Shown here: one piece after another, positions 18,198 to 27,932 of the stretch
Numbering within the stretch: position 1 is the stretch's first letter
How the letters are laid out: each line of letters begins with the position of its first letter
Assembly (NCBI GenBank): GCA_021324595.1
Contig: JAJPIV010000129.1
Location: 1-42,659, forward strand
From: Actinomycetota bacterium
Lineage (GTDB): Bacteria > Actinomycetota > Actinomycetes > Streptosporangiales > Streptosporangiaceae
Length of the DNA: 42,659 nucleotides
Reading direction: 5' to 3'
Program-made: the position numbers and the translations under genes
Notes under the pieces: generated by a model
What the model was told of the DNA's origin: nothing
Seen by the model: the letters and a program-made list of their open reading frames with translations, nothing else
Databases searched by the model: none

Positions 18198-19391
18198 GTG
18201 GCTCGTCGGCTGTTCACCTCCGAGTCGGTCACCGAAGGTCACCCGGACAAGATGGCGGACCAGATCAGCGACGCGATCGTGGACGCCCTGCTCAAGGACG
18301 ACCCCCAGAGCCGGGTCGCCGTCGAGACGCTGCTCACCACCGGCCAGGTCCACGTCGCGGGGGAGGTGACGACCAAGGCCCACGCCGACGTCCCCGGCCT
18401 GGTCCGGGAGAAGATCCTCCAGATCGGCTACGACTCCTCGGCGAAGGGATTCGACGGGGGGTCCTGCGGGGTCTCGGTCTCGATCGGCGCGCAGTCACCG
18501 GACATCGCGCTCGGCATCGCCGATGCGTACGAGTACCGGGAGGGCGAGGGGACCGGCGAGCTCGACCGCCAGGGTGCCGGCGACCAGGGGCTGATGTTCG
18601 GCTACGCCTGCCGGGAGACGCCGGAGCTGATGCCGCTGCCGATCATGCTCGCGCACCGGCTGGCCCGCAGGCTCGCGGAGGTCCGGCACGCCGGGGAGAT
18701 CCCCTACATCCGGCCGGACGGCAAGACCCAGGTGACGATCGAGTACGCCGGGGACGCCCCGGTGCGGCTGGACACGGTCGTGATCTCCACCCAGCACGCC
18801 CCGGCGATAGACCTGAAGACCATGCTCGCGCCCGACGTCCAGGAGCGGGTGGTCGAGCCGGTCCTCGCCGGGCTCGATCTCGACTGCGGCCGGTACCGGC
18901 TGCTGGTGAACCCGACCGGGCGGTTCGAGGTCGGCGGGCCGATGGGGGACGCGGGCCTGACCGGCAGGAAGATCATCATTGACACCTACGGAGGGATGGC
19001 CCGCCACGGCGGCGGCGCGTTCTCCGGCAAGGACCCGTCCAAGGTGGTTCGCAGCGGCGCCTACGCGATGCGATGGGTGGCCAAGAACGTCGTCGCGGCC
19101 GGGCTCGCCGACCGGTGCGAGGCCCAGGTGGCCTACGCGATCGGCAAGGCCAAGCCGGTCGGGTTGTTCGTGGAATGCTTCGGCACGGAGAAGGTGCCGG
19201 TGGAGCGGATCCAGGACGCGGTGCTCGAGGTGTTCGATCTGCGCCCGGCGGCGATCATCAGGGACCTGCGGCTGCTCAGGCCGATCTACGCTCAGACAGC
19301 CAGCTACGGGCACTTCGGCCGCGAGGAGCCAGACTTCCTATGGGAAGTGACCAACCGGACCGACGACCTGCGGGCCGCCGCCGGGCTGTGA
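18198..19391 (+). CDS. metK: S-adenosylmethionine synthetase
   Basis: A 397-aa enzyme making SAM from methionine and ATP. GHPDK (14-18), the hexapeptide GAGDQG (126-131) and [15 protein letters not shown] (phosphate loop) are all intact. The GTG at 18198 has GAGAAGG about seven bases before it. Together with metF it covers methyl-group supply in this window. The 5' region carries a 120-bp minisatellite and no SAM-riboswitch-like sequence that I can recognise. The stop overlaps the priA start as GTGA. Confidence 0.97.
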   Translation: MARRLFTSESVTEGHPDKMADQISDAIVDALLKDDPQSRVAVETLLTTGQVHVAGEVTTKAHADVPGLVREKILQIGYDSSAKGFDGGSCGVSVSIGAQSPDIALGIADAYEYREGEGTGELDRQGAGDQGLMFGYACRETPELMPLPIMLAHRLARRLAEVRHAGEIPYIRPDGKTQVTIEYAGDAPVRLDTVVISTQHAPAIDLKTMLAPDVQERVVEPVLAGLDLDCGRYRLLVNPTGRFEVGGPMGDAGLTGRKIIIDTYGGMARHGGGAFSGKDPSKVVRSGAYAMRWVAKNVVAAGLADRCEAQVAYAIGKAKPVGLFVECFGTEKVPVERIQDAVLEVFDLRPAAIIRDLRLLRPIYAQTASYGHFGREEPDFLWEVTNRTDDLRAAAGL

Positions 19392-21487
19392 CCCGCCGGC
19401 CGGCCCCGGCGGCGGAGTCCCCGGTCGCCCGGGTGGCCGTGGACGTGCCGCTGCCGCACCTGGACCGGCTCTTCGACTACCTGGTGCCGCAGTCCATGGC
19501 GGGATCGGCGGTGCCAGGATGCCGGGTCCGGGTCCGGTTCGCCGGGCGCCTGGCCGACGGCTTCGTGATCGAGCGCGCCGCGGCCAGCGACCGGGACGGC
19601 GCGCTGGCCTACCTGCACCGGGTCGTGTCTCCCGAGCCGGTGCTCACCGGTGAGGTCGCGGGGCTGGCGCGCGCGGTGGCGGACCACTACGGCGGCACGC
19701 TGGCCGACGTCCTGCGCCTGGCGGTTCCCCCGCGCCACGCCGCCGCCGAGAAGGGGGGCGGCGCCATTCCCGCCACGGCCGGGGGCGCGGCGGGTGCCCG
19801 GGCCGAGGCGGGCGCGGCGGGTGCCCGGGCCGAGGCGGGCCCGGCGGCCGCGTCGGCCGCGCCGCCGCCGGGCCCGTGGGCGAGGTACCCGGCGGGGCCG
19901 GCCTTCCTGGCCGCGCTGGCCGCCGGGCGCGCGCCGCGGGCGGTATGGTCGGCCCTTCCAGGCCCGGAGTGGCCCGGCGAGATAGCCCTCGCCGCCGCGG
20001 CCGCCGCCGCCGCGGGCCGCGGCACGATCGTGGTCGTCCCCGACGCCCGGGACCTGCAGCGCCTCACCGGGGCACTGGAGCAGGTCATCGGGCGGGGCGC
20101 GTTCGTCAGCCTGTCCGCCGGGCTCGGCCCAGCCGAGCGGTACCGGCGCTGGCTCGCCGCCCTGCGCGGTCAGGTCAGGATCGTCGCCGGCACCCGTTCG
20201 GCTGCGTTCGCCCCGGTGGCGCGCCTTGGCCTCGTCGTGGTCTGGGACGACGGCGACGACCTGCACGCCGAGCCGCGCGCCCCGTACCCGCATGCCCGGG
20301 ACGTGCTGCTGATCCGGGCGCACCGCTGCGGTGCCGCGGTGCTGCTCGGCGGGTTCGCGCAGACCGCGGAGGCGGCGCAGCTGCTCGACACCGGCTGGGC
20401 CAGGCCGCTGGCCGCGCCCCGCTCCACGGTCCGCGCCCACGCGCCGCTGGTGACCGCCCAGGGCGAGGACGCCGAGCTGGCCCGGGATGCGGCGGCGCGC
20501 ACGGCGCGGATGCCGTCGGTGGCGCTGCGCACGGCGCGGGCGGCGCTGGCTGCCGGGCCGGTGCTGTTCCAGGTGCCGCGCACCGGCTACCTGGCCGCGG
20601 TCGCCTGCCGGCGCTGCGGGACGCGCATCCGGTGCGACCGCTGCGCCGGCCCGGTGGCGCTGCCCGGGCAGGGCGAGCCACTGACCTGCGGGTGGTGCGG
20701 CGCGGCGCAGGCGCCGTCCTGCCCGGCCGGCTGCGGGGACGCCGGGATTCGCGCCCTGGCCACCGGGGCGCGGCGGACCGCGGAGGAGCTCGGCCGGGCG
20801 TTCCCCGGCGTCCCGGTGCGCACGTCGAGCGGGGCAAGCGTGCTCGCCGAGGTGCCGCCCACCCCCGCCATCGTGATCGCGACCCCCGGGGCCGAGCCGG
20901 TGGCGCCCGGCGGATACGGCGCTGCGATCCTGCTCGACGGATGGGCCATGCTGGGCCGGGCCAGCCTGCTCGCCGCGCAGGAGGCGCTGCGCCGCTGGAT
21001 GAACGCCGCGGCCCTGGTAAGGCCAGGGCCACGGGGCGGCCGCGTGGTGATCCTCGCCGACCCGGCGCCGGCAGCGGTCCAGGCGCTGATCCGGTGGGAC
21101 GCAGCCACGCATGCCGCCAGGGACCTGGCCGAACGGCGGCAGCTCGGCTTCCCGCCGGCCGTCCGGATGGCCGCGCTGACCGGCGAGGAGTCCGCCATCC
21201 GCGACCTGCTCGCGTCGGTCACGCTGCCGGAGGGGGCGCAGGTCCTCGGCCCGGTGGCCGTCGGAAGCAGCCCGCAGGCGGAGGCCGGGCGGCAGGCGGA
21301 GGCCGGGCGGCAGGCGGAGGCCGGGCGGCAGGCGGGGGGCACGCCGGCGGCCAGGTTCCTGGTCCGCGTCGCCCCGGCGGCGGGTTCGGAGCTGGCCGCT
21401 GCGCTGCGGGCCGGCCTGGCCGCGCGCAGCGCGCGCAAGGATCCCCGGCCGGTGCGACTTCAGGTTGACCCGGCCGAGGTGATCTGA
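19388..21487 (+). CDS. priA: PriA-like primosomal protein with degenerate ATPase motifs
   Basis: A 699-aa PriA. The N-terminal DNA-binding domain ([17 protein letters not shown]) is clear, and eight zinc-binding cysteines lie in CRRCG, CDRCAG, CGWCGA and CPAGCGD. The helicase core lacks a Walker A G-x-GK(T/S), and the DEEH position reads WDDGDD, so ATP hydrolysis is unlikely. This loss is known in actinobacterial PriA and makes it a scaffold at best. Two tandem repeats sit in linkers: 27-bp units near residue 133 and 18-bp units (QAEAGR three times) near residue 630. It follows metK, the conserved actinobacterial place. Confidence 0.9.
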   Translation: MTRRPAPAAESPVARVAVDVPLPHLDRLFDYLVPQSMAGSAVPGCRVRVRFAGRLADGFVIERAAASDRDGALAYLHRVVSPEPVLTGEVAGLARAVADHYGGTLADVLRLAVPPRHAAAEKGGGAIPATAGGAAGARAEAGAAGARAEAGPAAASAAPPPGPWARYPAGPAFLAALAAGRAPRAVWSALPGPEWPGEIALAAAAAAAAGRGTIVVVPDARDLQRLTGALEQVIGRGAFVSLSAGLGPAERYRRWLAALRGQVRIVAGTRSAAFAPVARLGLVVVWDDGDDLHAEPRAPYPHARDVLLIRAHRCGAAVLLGGFAQTAEAAQLLDTGWARPLAAPRSTVRAHAPLVTAQGEDAELARDAAARTARMPSVALRTARAALAAGPVLFQVPRTGYLAAVACRRCGTRIRCDRCAGPVALPGQGEPLTCGWCGAAQAPSCPAGCGDAGIRALATGARRTAEELGRAFPGVPVRTSSGASVLAEVPPTPAIVIATPGAEPVAPGGYGAAILLDGWAMLGRASLLAAQEALRRWMNAAALVRPGPRGGRVVILADPAPAAVQALIRWDAATHAARDLAERRQLGFPPAVRMAALTGEESAIRDLLASVTLPEGAQVLGPVAVGSSPQAEAGRQAEAGRQAEAGRQAGGTPAARFLVRVAPAAGSELAAALRAGLAARSARKDPRPVRLQVDPAEVI
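19784..19837 (+). repeat. Two 27-bp in-frame repeats in priA
   Basis: Two identical 27-bp units encode GAAGARAEA twice in the Ala/Gly-rich linker between the DNA-binding and degenerate helicase parts of PriA. Confidence 0.85.
21275..21334 (+). repeat. 18-bp in-frame minisatellite in priA
   Basis: Three full identical units and a third of a fourth encode QAEAGR repeats in a C-terminal loop of PriA. Confidence 0.9.
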
Positions 21488-21517
21488 CCAGCGGCGCGCA
21501 GGTCGTATGGTGCTTGG

Positions 21518-23083
21518 GTGGCAGCTTCACGGCAGGACCCGGGCCAGCGCCCCGCCGCCGAGTCAGGTGCCGCGCCGCCGGGCACGCGCCCCGGCCCGCG
21601 GCGGGCCGGACGGGCGGTGGGGGCGGCGCGAGCGCCGGCCGGCCCCGGGCCGGCCGGCATGGGCCCGGCCGGCCCGGGAGGGAACGCTCAGCCCGGGTCG
21701 GCGAAGGCGGCACCTGGACCGGTGGCCGCGCCCGGGGAATCCGCGGCCGGCGCGGCTCCCGCACCAGGCCCGAACCGGCTGCCACCGGTGCGGCTGGCAC
21801 CGCGTGAGGAGCTCGCCGCGCTCGCGCGGGTCGCCCCGCTCATGCGGGCGGCGCGTGACCTTGACCGCTGGGCGCAGCGCCGCGCCCCGCTGAATCCCGG
21901 CGCGATGCCCGGGGCCTCGGCCCAGGCCCACGGCGGCCAGGCGGCGAGCCAGGCTCCGGATCCCGCCCGGGACGAGGCCGGGCCGGCACCGGACTGGATC
22001 GCGGACGCCGCGGCGGACCTGGACCTGACGCCGCGTGAGGCCGGTGCCGCCTGGACGATCGCGGTGGCGGTGCGCCGGAGCGCCGGCCCGGGCGGCTCCG
22101 ACCTCGGAGCGATCCTGGCCGGCGGCAGCAACGAGGAGGTGCTGCGCGCCTGGGACGCGGCGCTGTCCGCCACGCTCGGCTCCGAGCAGCTCGACGGGAT
22201 AGCGACCGCGCTGTACACGGTCGGCGGGCCCGTCAGGATGGACGGCCTCTTCGACGCCTACACTGCGGCGGCCGGCAGGCTGCCCGGCCGGCCAGGCGAC
22301 GGCGGCTCGCCCGGCGCCCCCGATCTCGGCGCCGACCTCTCGCGTGCCCTTGAGGCGCTGGCCGACCTCGGCGTCGTCGAGCTGGGAACCGACGACCCGG
22401 ACGGGGGCCTGACCGTGGCGCTGTCCGCCCTGGGACTGTGGGGGATGAACCGCCGGCTCCGCGCGCAGGGCTGGCACGTGCCCGTCACCGGCGCCGTGGC
22501 CAGGGACGGGGCACCCGCGCTGCTCGCCGCCCTCGCCCGGTGCGATGCGGAGGACGGCGAGGCGGAAATCATGGCCTGGCTCGCGGCACGCGAGCCGGCG
22601 CTCGCCGCGGCCGAGCTGATCGACGCGGCGGCGAACGGCTCGCCCGGGCAGCGGGGCGCGGCGTTCGCGGTGCTCGACCGGATCGGCCGGCCGGCGCTCG
22701 ACCAGGTCCGCGCGGCCCTGGCCAGGCCGCTGCTGCGCGCCCACGCTGCCGTCTGGCTGGCCGAGCACGGCGAGGACATCGAGATCGACCCGCGGGACCG
22801 CACGTGGCTGCTGGTCGACCTGGGCGCCGGCCTGCTTGAGGAGGCCAGCCCGCAGGACGTCGTCGCGGAGCTGCTGCCCGACCTGCCGCCCGAGGACCAG
22901 GCGGAGATCGTGGCCGGCCTGTGGCAGGTCAGCCACCCGGGCGTGACCGGACTGCTCACCGCCCTGAGCGAGCACCACCCGGATCCGGCGGTGGCGAGGG
23001 CGGCGCGCAAGGCGGCGTTCAAGGCCAGGTCCCCGGCGCCGTGGCTGCCGGGCCGTCCGGCCGCCGGGGAGGCGGCCCGCTGA
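21518..23083 (+). CDS. Conserved-looking hypothetical protein with helical repeats
   Basis: A 521-aa protein that I do not recognise. Residues 1-90 are Gly/Pro/Ala low complexity, so the true start may lie downstream of the GTG at 21518. A basic helical segment (REELAALARVAPLMRAARDLDRW) near 95-117 precedes a second disordered stretch. From about 150 the protein is helical, with Leu/Ala-rich pairs of helices and segments such as GSPGQRGAAFAVLDRIGRPALDQVRAAL cut into about 35-residue units, which suggests HEAT-like repeats. No signal peptide, membrane segment or catalytic motif is seen. It sits between priA and def, 30 bases after priA, so it probably shares the transcript. Confidence 0.7.
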   Translation: MAASRQDPGQRPAAESGAAPPGTRPGPRRAGRAVGAARAPAGPGPAGMGPAGPGGNAQPGSAKAAPGPVAAPGESAAGAAPAPGPNRLPPVRLAPREELAALARVAPLMRAARDLDRWAQRRAPLNPGAMPGASAQAHGGQAASQAPDPARDEAGPAPDWIADAAADLDLTPREAGAAWTIAVAVRRSAGPGGSDLGAILAGGSNEEVLRAWDAALSATLGSEQLDGIATALYTVGGPVRMDGLFDAYTAAAGRLPGRPGDGGSPGAPDLGADLSRALEALADLGVVELGTDDPDGGLTVALSALGLWGMNRRLRAQGWHVPVTGAVARDGAPALLAALARCDAEDGEAEIMAWLAAREPALAAAELIDAAANGSPGQRGAAFAVLDRIGRPALDQVRAALARPLLRAHAAVWLAEHGEDIEIDPRDRTWLLVDLGAGLLEEASPQDVVAELLPDLPPEDQAEIVAGLWQVSHPGVTGLLTALSEHHPDPAVARAARKAAFKARSPAPWLPGRPAAGEAAR

Positions 23084-23152
23084 CCGGCTGTCCGTAGACT
23101 GGACCAGCAGCTGCCGCCGCCGCGGCAGGCCCGTGCCGTGGGAGGACTGCCG

Positions 23153-23698
23153 GTGAGCATCAAGCCGATCCGCCTCTTCGGTGATCCCGTGCTCCGCACC
23201 CCGGCGGACCCGGTCACCGACTTCGACGCCGAGCTGCGCCGGCTCGTCGCCGACCTCACCGACACCATGCGCGACGCGCCGGGCGTGGGCCTCGCCGCGC
23301 CGCAGATCGGCGTCAGCCTCAGGGTCTTCACCTATTACGTGGATGATCAGCTGGGGCACCTGGTCAACCCCGACCTGGACCTGTCGGAGGAGACGGAGAC
23401 CGACGACGAGGGATGCCTGTCGTTCCCCGGGCTGGCCTACCCGACCACCCGCGCCTATGGCGTCGTGGCGAAGGGCTTCAACATGCACGGTGAGCCGGTC
23501 CGGCTGGAGGGGAGCGGGCTGCTCGCCCGCTGCGTTCAGCACGAGACCGACCACCTCGACGGGATCTTGTTCATCGACCGCCTCGACCCGGAGCAGCGCA
23601 GGCTCGCCATGAAGGAGATCAGGCAGGCGCAGTGGTGGGGCGAGCGGGTCCCGACGGTGAAGTTCTCGCCGCACCTGACTCACGGCCAGGCGCTGTAG
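23153..23698 (+). CDS. def: Peptide deformylase
   Basis: A 181-aa metalloenzyme removing the N-formyl group from new proteins. All three motifs are intact: GVGLAAPQIG (44-53), EGCLSFP (86-92, metal Cys88) and QHETDH (129-134, metal His130 and His134 with catalytic Glu131). The GTG at 23153 has GGAGGAC seven bases upstream and is preferred over the in-frame start at 23138. The fmt gene follows after 15 bases, making the usual formylation/deformylation pair. Confidence 0.96.
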   Translation: MSIKPIRLFGDPVLRTPADPVTDFDAELRRLVADLTDTMRDAPGVGLAAPQIGVSLRVFTYYVDDQLGHLVNPDLDLSEETETDDEGCLSFPGLAYPTTRAYGVVAKGFNMHGEPVRLEGSGLLARCVQHETDHLDGILFIDRLDPEQRRLAMKEIRQAQWWGERVPTVKFSPHLTHGQAL

Positions 23699-23713
23699 CG
23701 GGAGGCCTCTCCG

Positions 23714-24685
23714 GTGCGCCTCGTCTTCGCCGGCACTCCCCGGGCCGCGGTCGTGTCGCTGGACGCGCTGCTTGCCTCGCGGCACACCGTCGAGGCGGTC
23801 ATCACCAGGCCCGGCGCGCCCGCAGGCCGGGGCCGGCGGATGACGGAGAGCCCGGTGGCGCGGCGAGCGGGCGAGGCCGGGATCGAGGTGCTCCGCCCGG
23901 GCAGGCTGTCCGATCCGGCGTTCCTGGCCCGGCTGGCCCAGATCGCCCCCGACTGCTGCCCGGTCACCGCCTACGGCGCCCTCGTCCCGGCCGCGGCGCT
24001 GGCGGTTCCCAGGCACGGCTGGGTAAACCTGCACTTCTCCCTGCTGCCCGCCTGGCGCGGCGCCACCCCGGTGCAGCACGCCATCCTGCACGGGGACGAG
24101 ATCACCGGGGCGACGACCTTCCGGCTGGTCGCCGAGCTCGACGCCGGACCGGTGTTCGGCATGGTCACCGAGCCGATCAGGGACCGCGACACCGCGGGGG
24201 ACCTGCTCGCGCGGCTGAGCGCCAGCGGCGCCCGGCTCCTGGTGGCCACTCTGGACGGGATCGAGTCTGGCCAGCTCGTGCCGCGCGAGCAGCCGAGCGA
24301 CGGGATCAGCTACGCGCCCAAGCTCGGGCGCGAGGACGCCCGGGTGAACTGGAAGCTCCCCGCGATCGCCGTGGACCGGCTGGTCAGGGCGTGCACGCCG
24401 GCGCCGGGAGCGTGGACCGCCCTGGGCGAGGCGACGATCAAGCTGGGACCGGTGGCCCCGGTGACCACCCCCGGCGGGACCGCCGGGACCGGCCAGCCGC
24501 CGCCTGCGACGCCCGCCCGCCTGGCGCCGGGGGAGATCGCCGTCGAGCCCGCCCGGGTCCTGGTCGGGACCGCCACGGTGCCGGTGGCCCTCGGCGACGT
24601 CCAGCCGGCCGGCCGGCGCCTGATGCCCGCGCTTGACTGGGTGCGGGGCCTGCGGCCCGGCGGCGCGCCGCTGGTGCTGGGCTGA
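23714..24685 (+). CDS. fmt: Methionyl-tRNA formyltransferase
   Basis: A 323-aa enzyme formylating initiator Met-tRNA. The N-terminal Rossmann start is [12 protein letters not shown], and the catalytic core [12 protein letters not shown] (105-116) supplies Asn105 and His107, with Asp143 in ELDAGP. The C-terminal tRNA-binding domain follows from about residue 205, with a Pro/Ala-rich loop near 260. It is followed one base later by the rsmB start, so the two are likely co-translated. Confidence 0.96.
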   Translation: MRLVFAGTPRAAVVSLDALLASRHTVEAVITRPGAPAGRGRRMTESPVARRAGEAGIEVLRPGRLSDPAFLARLAQIAPDCCPVTAYGALVPAAALAVPRHGWVNLHFSLLPAWRGATPVQHAILHGDEITGATTFRLVAELDAGPVFGMVTEPIRDRDTAGDLLARLSASGARLLVATLDGIESGQLVPREQPSDGISYAPKLGREDARVNWKLPAIAVDRLVRACTPAPGAWTALGEATIKLGPVAPVTTPGGTAGTGQPPPATPARLAPGEIAVEPARVLVGTATVPVALGDVQPAGRRLMPALDWVRGLRPGGAPLVLG

Positions 24686-24686
24686 G

Positions 24687-26171
24687 ATGGCTGGCCCCGG
24701 CCTGGCCGCCCGGCGGGTGGCGTTCGACGTGATCAGCGCGGTGACCTCCCGTGACGCCTATGCCAACCTGCTGCTGGCCGCCGCGCTGCGCAGGCACGGG
24801 CTGAGCGGCAGGGACGCCGCACTGGCCACCGAGCTGGTGTACGGCACGCTGCGCGGGCGCGGCCAGTACGACGCGATCATCGCCGCGTGCGCCGACCGCG
24901 AGCCCGCGGCGATCGACGACGAGGTGCTCGACCTGCTCCGGCTCGGCGCGCACCAGATCCTCGGGATGCGGACGCCGCCGCACGCGGCGGTCGCCACCGC
25001 GGTGGACCTGGCCGTGCAGGCCGCCGGCCGCCGGCGGGCCAGCTTCGTCAACGCGGTGCTGCGCCGGGTCGCCACCCACGACCTGGCTTCCTGGCTCCAG
25101 ATCGTCGCGCCCGACCGGGCCGCCGACCCGGTCGGGCACCTGTCGGTGCGGTACAGCCATCCCCGCTGGATCGTGGCCGCGATCGCGGAGGCGCTCGGGG
25201 ATCAGCCGCCGGGCGCGCTGGCGGAGACCGAGCGTGCCCTCGCGGCCGACCGGCAGCCGCCCGGCGTGACGCTCGCGGCGGTTCCCGGCCTGTCGGACGC
25301 CGCCGAGCTGGCCGCCGCCGGGGCCGCCCCGGCCAGGTGGTCCCCGTACGGGGCGCATCTGGCGGGGGAGCCGGGTGCGGTCCCCGCGCTCGCGCAGGGC
25401 CGGGCGGGGGTTCAGGACGAGGCGAGCCAGCTCGCGGTCCTGGCGCTGGCCAGGGCCGCGTCGGCGGCCGGCGCAGCCGGCGGCCGGTGGCTGGACCTGT
25501 GCGCGGGCCCGGGCGGGAAGGCCAGGCTGCTGGCCGGCCTGGCCGCGCAGGCGGGTGCCTTCCTGGTCGCCGCCGACGTCCGCGCCCACCGCGCCCGGCT
25601 GGTCGCGCGGGCGCTCGCGCCGCTCGTCGCGTCGCGGGCCCCGGCCGGAGACCGGGGACCCGCGGGCAGGCCCGGCGGTGCCGGGGGCGCTGGGGGCGCG
25701 GCGGGCGTGCCGGGAGCGGCCGCCTGGCGCGTCCTGGTCGCCGACGGGACGCGGCCCGCGTGGCGGCCCGGCATCTTCGACCTGGTGCTGGCCGACGTCC
25801 CGTGCTCCGGCCTGGGCAGCCTGCGGCGTCGGCCCGAGGCCCGCTGGCGGCGCCGCCCGGAGGACGTGGCGGCGCTCGGCGGCCTCCAGCGGGCGCTGCT
25901 CGCGGCCGCGATCCGGTCCGCGCGGCCCGGCGGGGTGGTCGCCTACGTCACCTGCTCGCCGCACGTCGCCGAGACCAGGTCCGTGGTCGGCGACGTGCTC
26001 GCCGGGCACCGCGGGGTCGAGGTGCTGGACGCGCCCGGCTGCCTCCCCGAGGTCCCCGGGCTGCGCTGCCCCGGGCCGCACCAGCGCTACGCGCAGTTCT
26101 GGCCGCACCGGCACGGGACCGATGCGATCTTCGTGGCGCTGCTGCGGGTCCGCGCCCGCGGCGGCGGCTAG
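24687..26171 (+). CDS. rsmB: 16S rRNA (cytosine-967) C5-methyltransferase
   Basis: A 494-aa SAM-dependent methyltransferase. The N-terminal NusB-like RNA-binding domain is visible (ELVYGTLRGRGQYD; FVNAVLRRV). The SAM-binding motif LDLCAGPGGKARLLAGL is near residues 271-287. The two cysteines of the C5 mechanism are in DVPCSGLGSLRRRPEARWR and VTCSPH. A Gly/Ala-rich loop near 330-350 is an insertion. The ATG is chosen because it lies directly after the fmt stop. Its TAG overlaps the antisense TAG of the DUF2786 gene in a CTAG. Confidence 0.94.
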   Translation: MAGPGLAARRVAFDVISAVTSRDAYANLLLAAALRRHGLSGRDAALATELVYGTLRGRGQYDAIIAACADREPAAIDDEVLDLLRLGAHQILGMRTPPHAAVATAVDLAVQAAGRRRASFVNAVLRRVATHDLASWLQIVAPDRAADPVGHLSVRYSHPRWIVAAIAEALGDQPPGALAETERALAADRQPPGVTLAAVPGLSDAAELAAAGAAPARWSPYGAHLAGEPGAVPALAQGRAGVQDEASQLAVLALARAASAAGAAGGRWLDLCAGPGGKARLLAGLAAQAGAFLVAADVRAHRARLVARALAPLVASRAPAGDRGPAGRPGGAGGAGGAAGVPGAAAWRVLVADGTRPAWRPGIFDLVLADVPCSGLGSLRRRPEARWRRRPEDVAALGGLQRALLAAAIRSARPGGVVAYVTCSPHVAETRSVVGDVLAGHRGVEVLDAPGCLPEVPGLRCPGPHQRYAQFWPHRHGTDAIFVALLRVRARGGG

Positions 26172-26914
26172 CCGGGCGGGCCGGCCAGGGCGCGCGCGTG
26201 ACCGGGCCGCAGGCGGCCGCTGCCGATGTCGGCGCGCTGCCCTTCGGCGTAGCCGTCACCGTACCCGCTGCCGGTGTAGGTGACCTTGGACATCCGCGTC
26301 ACCGGGTACGCCAGCGCGACCTGCCGCCGCACGATCGCGGACCGGTCGGCGAGCACGAGCGCGGCGCGCTCGGATGAGCCCGGCCGGCCCGCGCCGGCGC
26401 CGCGCGCTGCCCGCAGCTCGGCGTCGCGGACCCGCGCGATCACCGCGGTGGCGAAGCCGAGCAGCCAGCTCCGCCGCCAGGCCCGCGGGTTCCGGCTGTG
26501 CCCGGGGACCCGCGCGGCGGCCAGGCCGTGCCACATCTGGACCAGCAGCGAGGTGTAGAGCAGGTCGGTCCGCTCGATGTCGGAGGCAAATCCGAAGACA
26601 TGCACCCGGCTTCCCGGCCGGCGGCCGGTGAGCAGCACGCACTGGCATCGCAGCGCGCCGGCGAGCCCGCAGAGCAGGTGCGCCTTCTCGCGGCCCCACG
26701 GATTGTCGATGTCCACGATGCGGTTGGCCGGCCGGTCCGTCTCGGGCCGGTCGGCGGCGAGCAGCGCCCGGTCGATGCCGTACCTGGCCATCAGCTCGGC
26801 GGCCTTGGCGGTCAGGGCCTGCGCCTCCTGCGGGGTCACGCCGTCGGCCTCGGCCTTGGCCAGCAGCTTGCGCACCCGGTCGAGCAGCCGGCCCGGTGCC
26901 TCGGTGTCCAGCAC
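26168..26914 (-). CDS. DUF2786 domain protein
   Basis: A 248-aa protein. The N-terminal about 45 residues ([20 protein letters not shown], then [20 protein letters not shown]) are the DUF2786 helical hairpin. The following region, with [20 protein letters not shown] and an arginine-rich [15 protein letters not shown] segment, matches the companion domain often found after DUF2786. The function is unknown; relatives occur in actinobacteria and phages. The GTG at 26914 has AAGGAGGG close upstream; the longer upstream frame is antisense to rpe and is rejected. It lies tail to tail with rsmB and head to head with rpe, interrupting an otherwise same-strand run. Confidence 0.8.
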   Translation of the reverse strand: MLDTEAPGRLLDRVRKLLAKAEADGVTPQEAQALTAKAAELMARYGIDRALLAADRPETDRPANRIVDIDNPWGREKAHLLCGLAGALRCQCVLLTGRRPGSRVHVFGFASDIERTDLLYTSLLVQMWHGLAAARVPGHSRNPRAWRRSWLLGFATAVIARVRDAELRAARGAGAGRPGSSERAALVLADRSAIVRRQVALAYPVTRMSKVTYTGSGYGDGYAEGQRADIGSGRLRPGHARALAGPPG

Positions 26915-27025
26915 GTGCCCTCCTTCGCCGGAGCGCTCGAGCTCCGCGGACTGGCGTACCTTCGCGAACCTAGCGGATGGCGGGGACATCGCCCGGCCGA
27001 GTGCGCCCGTAGACTGCGGCATGTC

Positions 27026-27739
27026 ATGAGCGTGCGGATCTCGCCGAGCCTGCTGGCCGCCGACTTCGCCCGGCTGGCCGACGAGGCCGCCGCAGTGGCG
27101 GGCGTGGCCGACTGGCTGCACGTCGACGTGATGGACGGCCACTTCGTCCCGAACCTGACGGTTGGCCTGCCGGTCGTGGCCGCGCTGCGCAGGCACGCCG
27201 CGCTGCCGCTCGACTGCCACCTGATGATCTCCGACCCGGACCGGTGGGCGCCCGACTACGCGCGGGCCGGCGCGGAGAACGTGACGATCCACGCCGAGGC
27301 CGCGGCAGCCCCGGTCCGGACTCTCCGGACGATCCGGGCCGCCGGCGCCCGGGCGGGCCTGGCGGTCAACCCGGGAACGGCGGTCGAACCCTACGCCGAC
27401 CTGCTCGGCGAGGTGGACATGCTGCTTATCATGACCGTCGAGCCGGGCTTCGGCGGCCAGCCGTTCCTCGACCTTGTGCTGCCGAAGGTCCGGCGGGCGC
27501 GCGAGCTGATCGCCCGGCATGGCGGCGAGATCTGGCTCCAGGTGGACGGCGGGGTGGACGAGCAGACCATCGGGCGCTGCGCGCAGGCCGGCGCGGACGT
27601 GTTCGTGGCGGGCACCGCGGTGTTCGGCGCCCAGGACCCCGCCGCCGCCGTGAAGGCACTGAGGTCCGCGGCGCAGGACGCGCTGGCCGGCCGCCCCGCT
27701 CCCGGCGCGGCCGACGGCGGCCCAGCCACGCGCGGATGA
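27026..27739 (+). CDS. rpe: Ribulose-phosphate 3-epimerase
   Basis: A 237-aa TIM-barrel metalloenzyme interconverting ribulose-5-P and xylulose-5-P. The start [12 protein letters not shown], the metal and catalytic [14 protein letters not shown] (about 32-45), the [12 protein letters not shown] loop and VDGGVDEQT are all present. The last about 20 residues are a Pro/Gly-rich tail. In many actinobacteria rpe is followed by ribD and the riboflavin genes; here an about 8-kb block separates them, and the CRISPR-like repeats begin 18 bases after the stop. Confidence 0.95.
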   Translation: MSVRISPSLLAADFARLADEAAAVAGVADWLHVDVMDGHFVPNLTVGLPVVAALRRHAALPLDCHLMISDPDRWAPDYARAGAENVTIHAEAAAAPVRTLRTIRAAGARAGLAVNPGTAVEPYADLLGEVDMLLIMTVEPGFGGQPFLDLVLPKVRRARELIARHGGEIWLQVDGGVDEQTIGRCAQAGADVFVAGTAVFGAQDPAAAVKALRSAAQDALAGRPAPGAADGGPATRG

Positions 27740-27757
27740 TGCACCAGGTCAGCGAGC

Positions 27758-27846
27758 GTCGTCCCCGCCCGCGCGGGGGTCATCCGGATTGATCGGCCCA
27801 CCCGTCCGCGATGGTGGTGTCGTCCCCGCCCGCGCGGGGGTCATCC
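27758..27846 (+). CRISPR. Two-repeat type I-E-like CRISPR remnant
   Basis: Two identical 28-bp repeats at 27758-27785 and 27819-27846 flank a single 33-bp spacer, a 61-bp period as in type I-E arrays. The repeat opens gtcgtccccgcccgcgcggg and contains a 6-bp CCCCGC/GCGGGG stem around a four-base loop, close to I-E repeats known from actinobacteria; orientation by the repeat is plus. The flanking bases differ on both sides, so the identity stops exactly at 28 bp. A third unit at the next 61-bp step (27880) matches only about 12 of 28 bases and is not counted. No cas genes lie in the window and no AT-rich leader is seen. Confidence 0.65.
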
Positions 27847-27932
27847 CGTCCTCCCGGCTGCGGTGCGCCGGGCGGCTGGCCCTCCCCCGATCCGGCGTCG
27901 CCGGGGTGGCCGGCCCGCTACAGTCGGATGCC

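Noticed and set aside
17537-18383. Minus-strand frames with Cys/Leu/Val-rich or Arg/Leu/Ala-rich repeats across the metK leader
   Set aside because: Produced by the 15-bp DNA repeat being stop-free in all frames; the rest is antisense to coaBC and metK.
17069-18982. 637-codon plus-strand frame with DPAEH/Q repeats joining coaBC and metK regions
   Set aside because: Shadow of coaBC and metK in another frame; the peptide repeat follows from the DNA repeat.
27879-27906. Possible third CRISPR repeat at the correct 61-bp step
   Set aside because: Only about 12 of 28 bases match, close to chance for GC-rich DNA.
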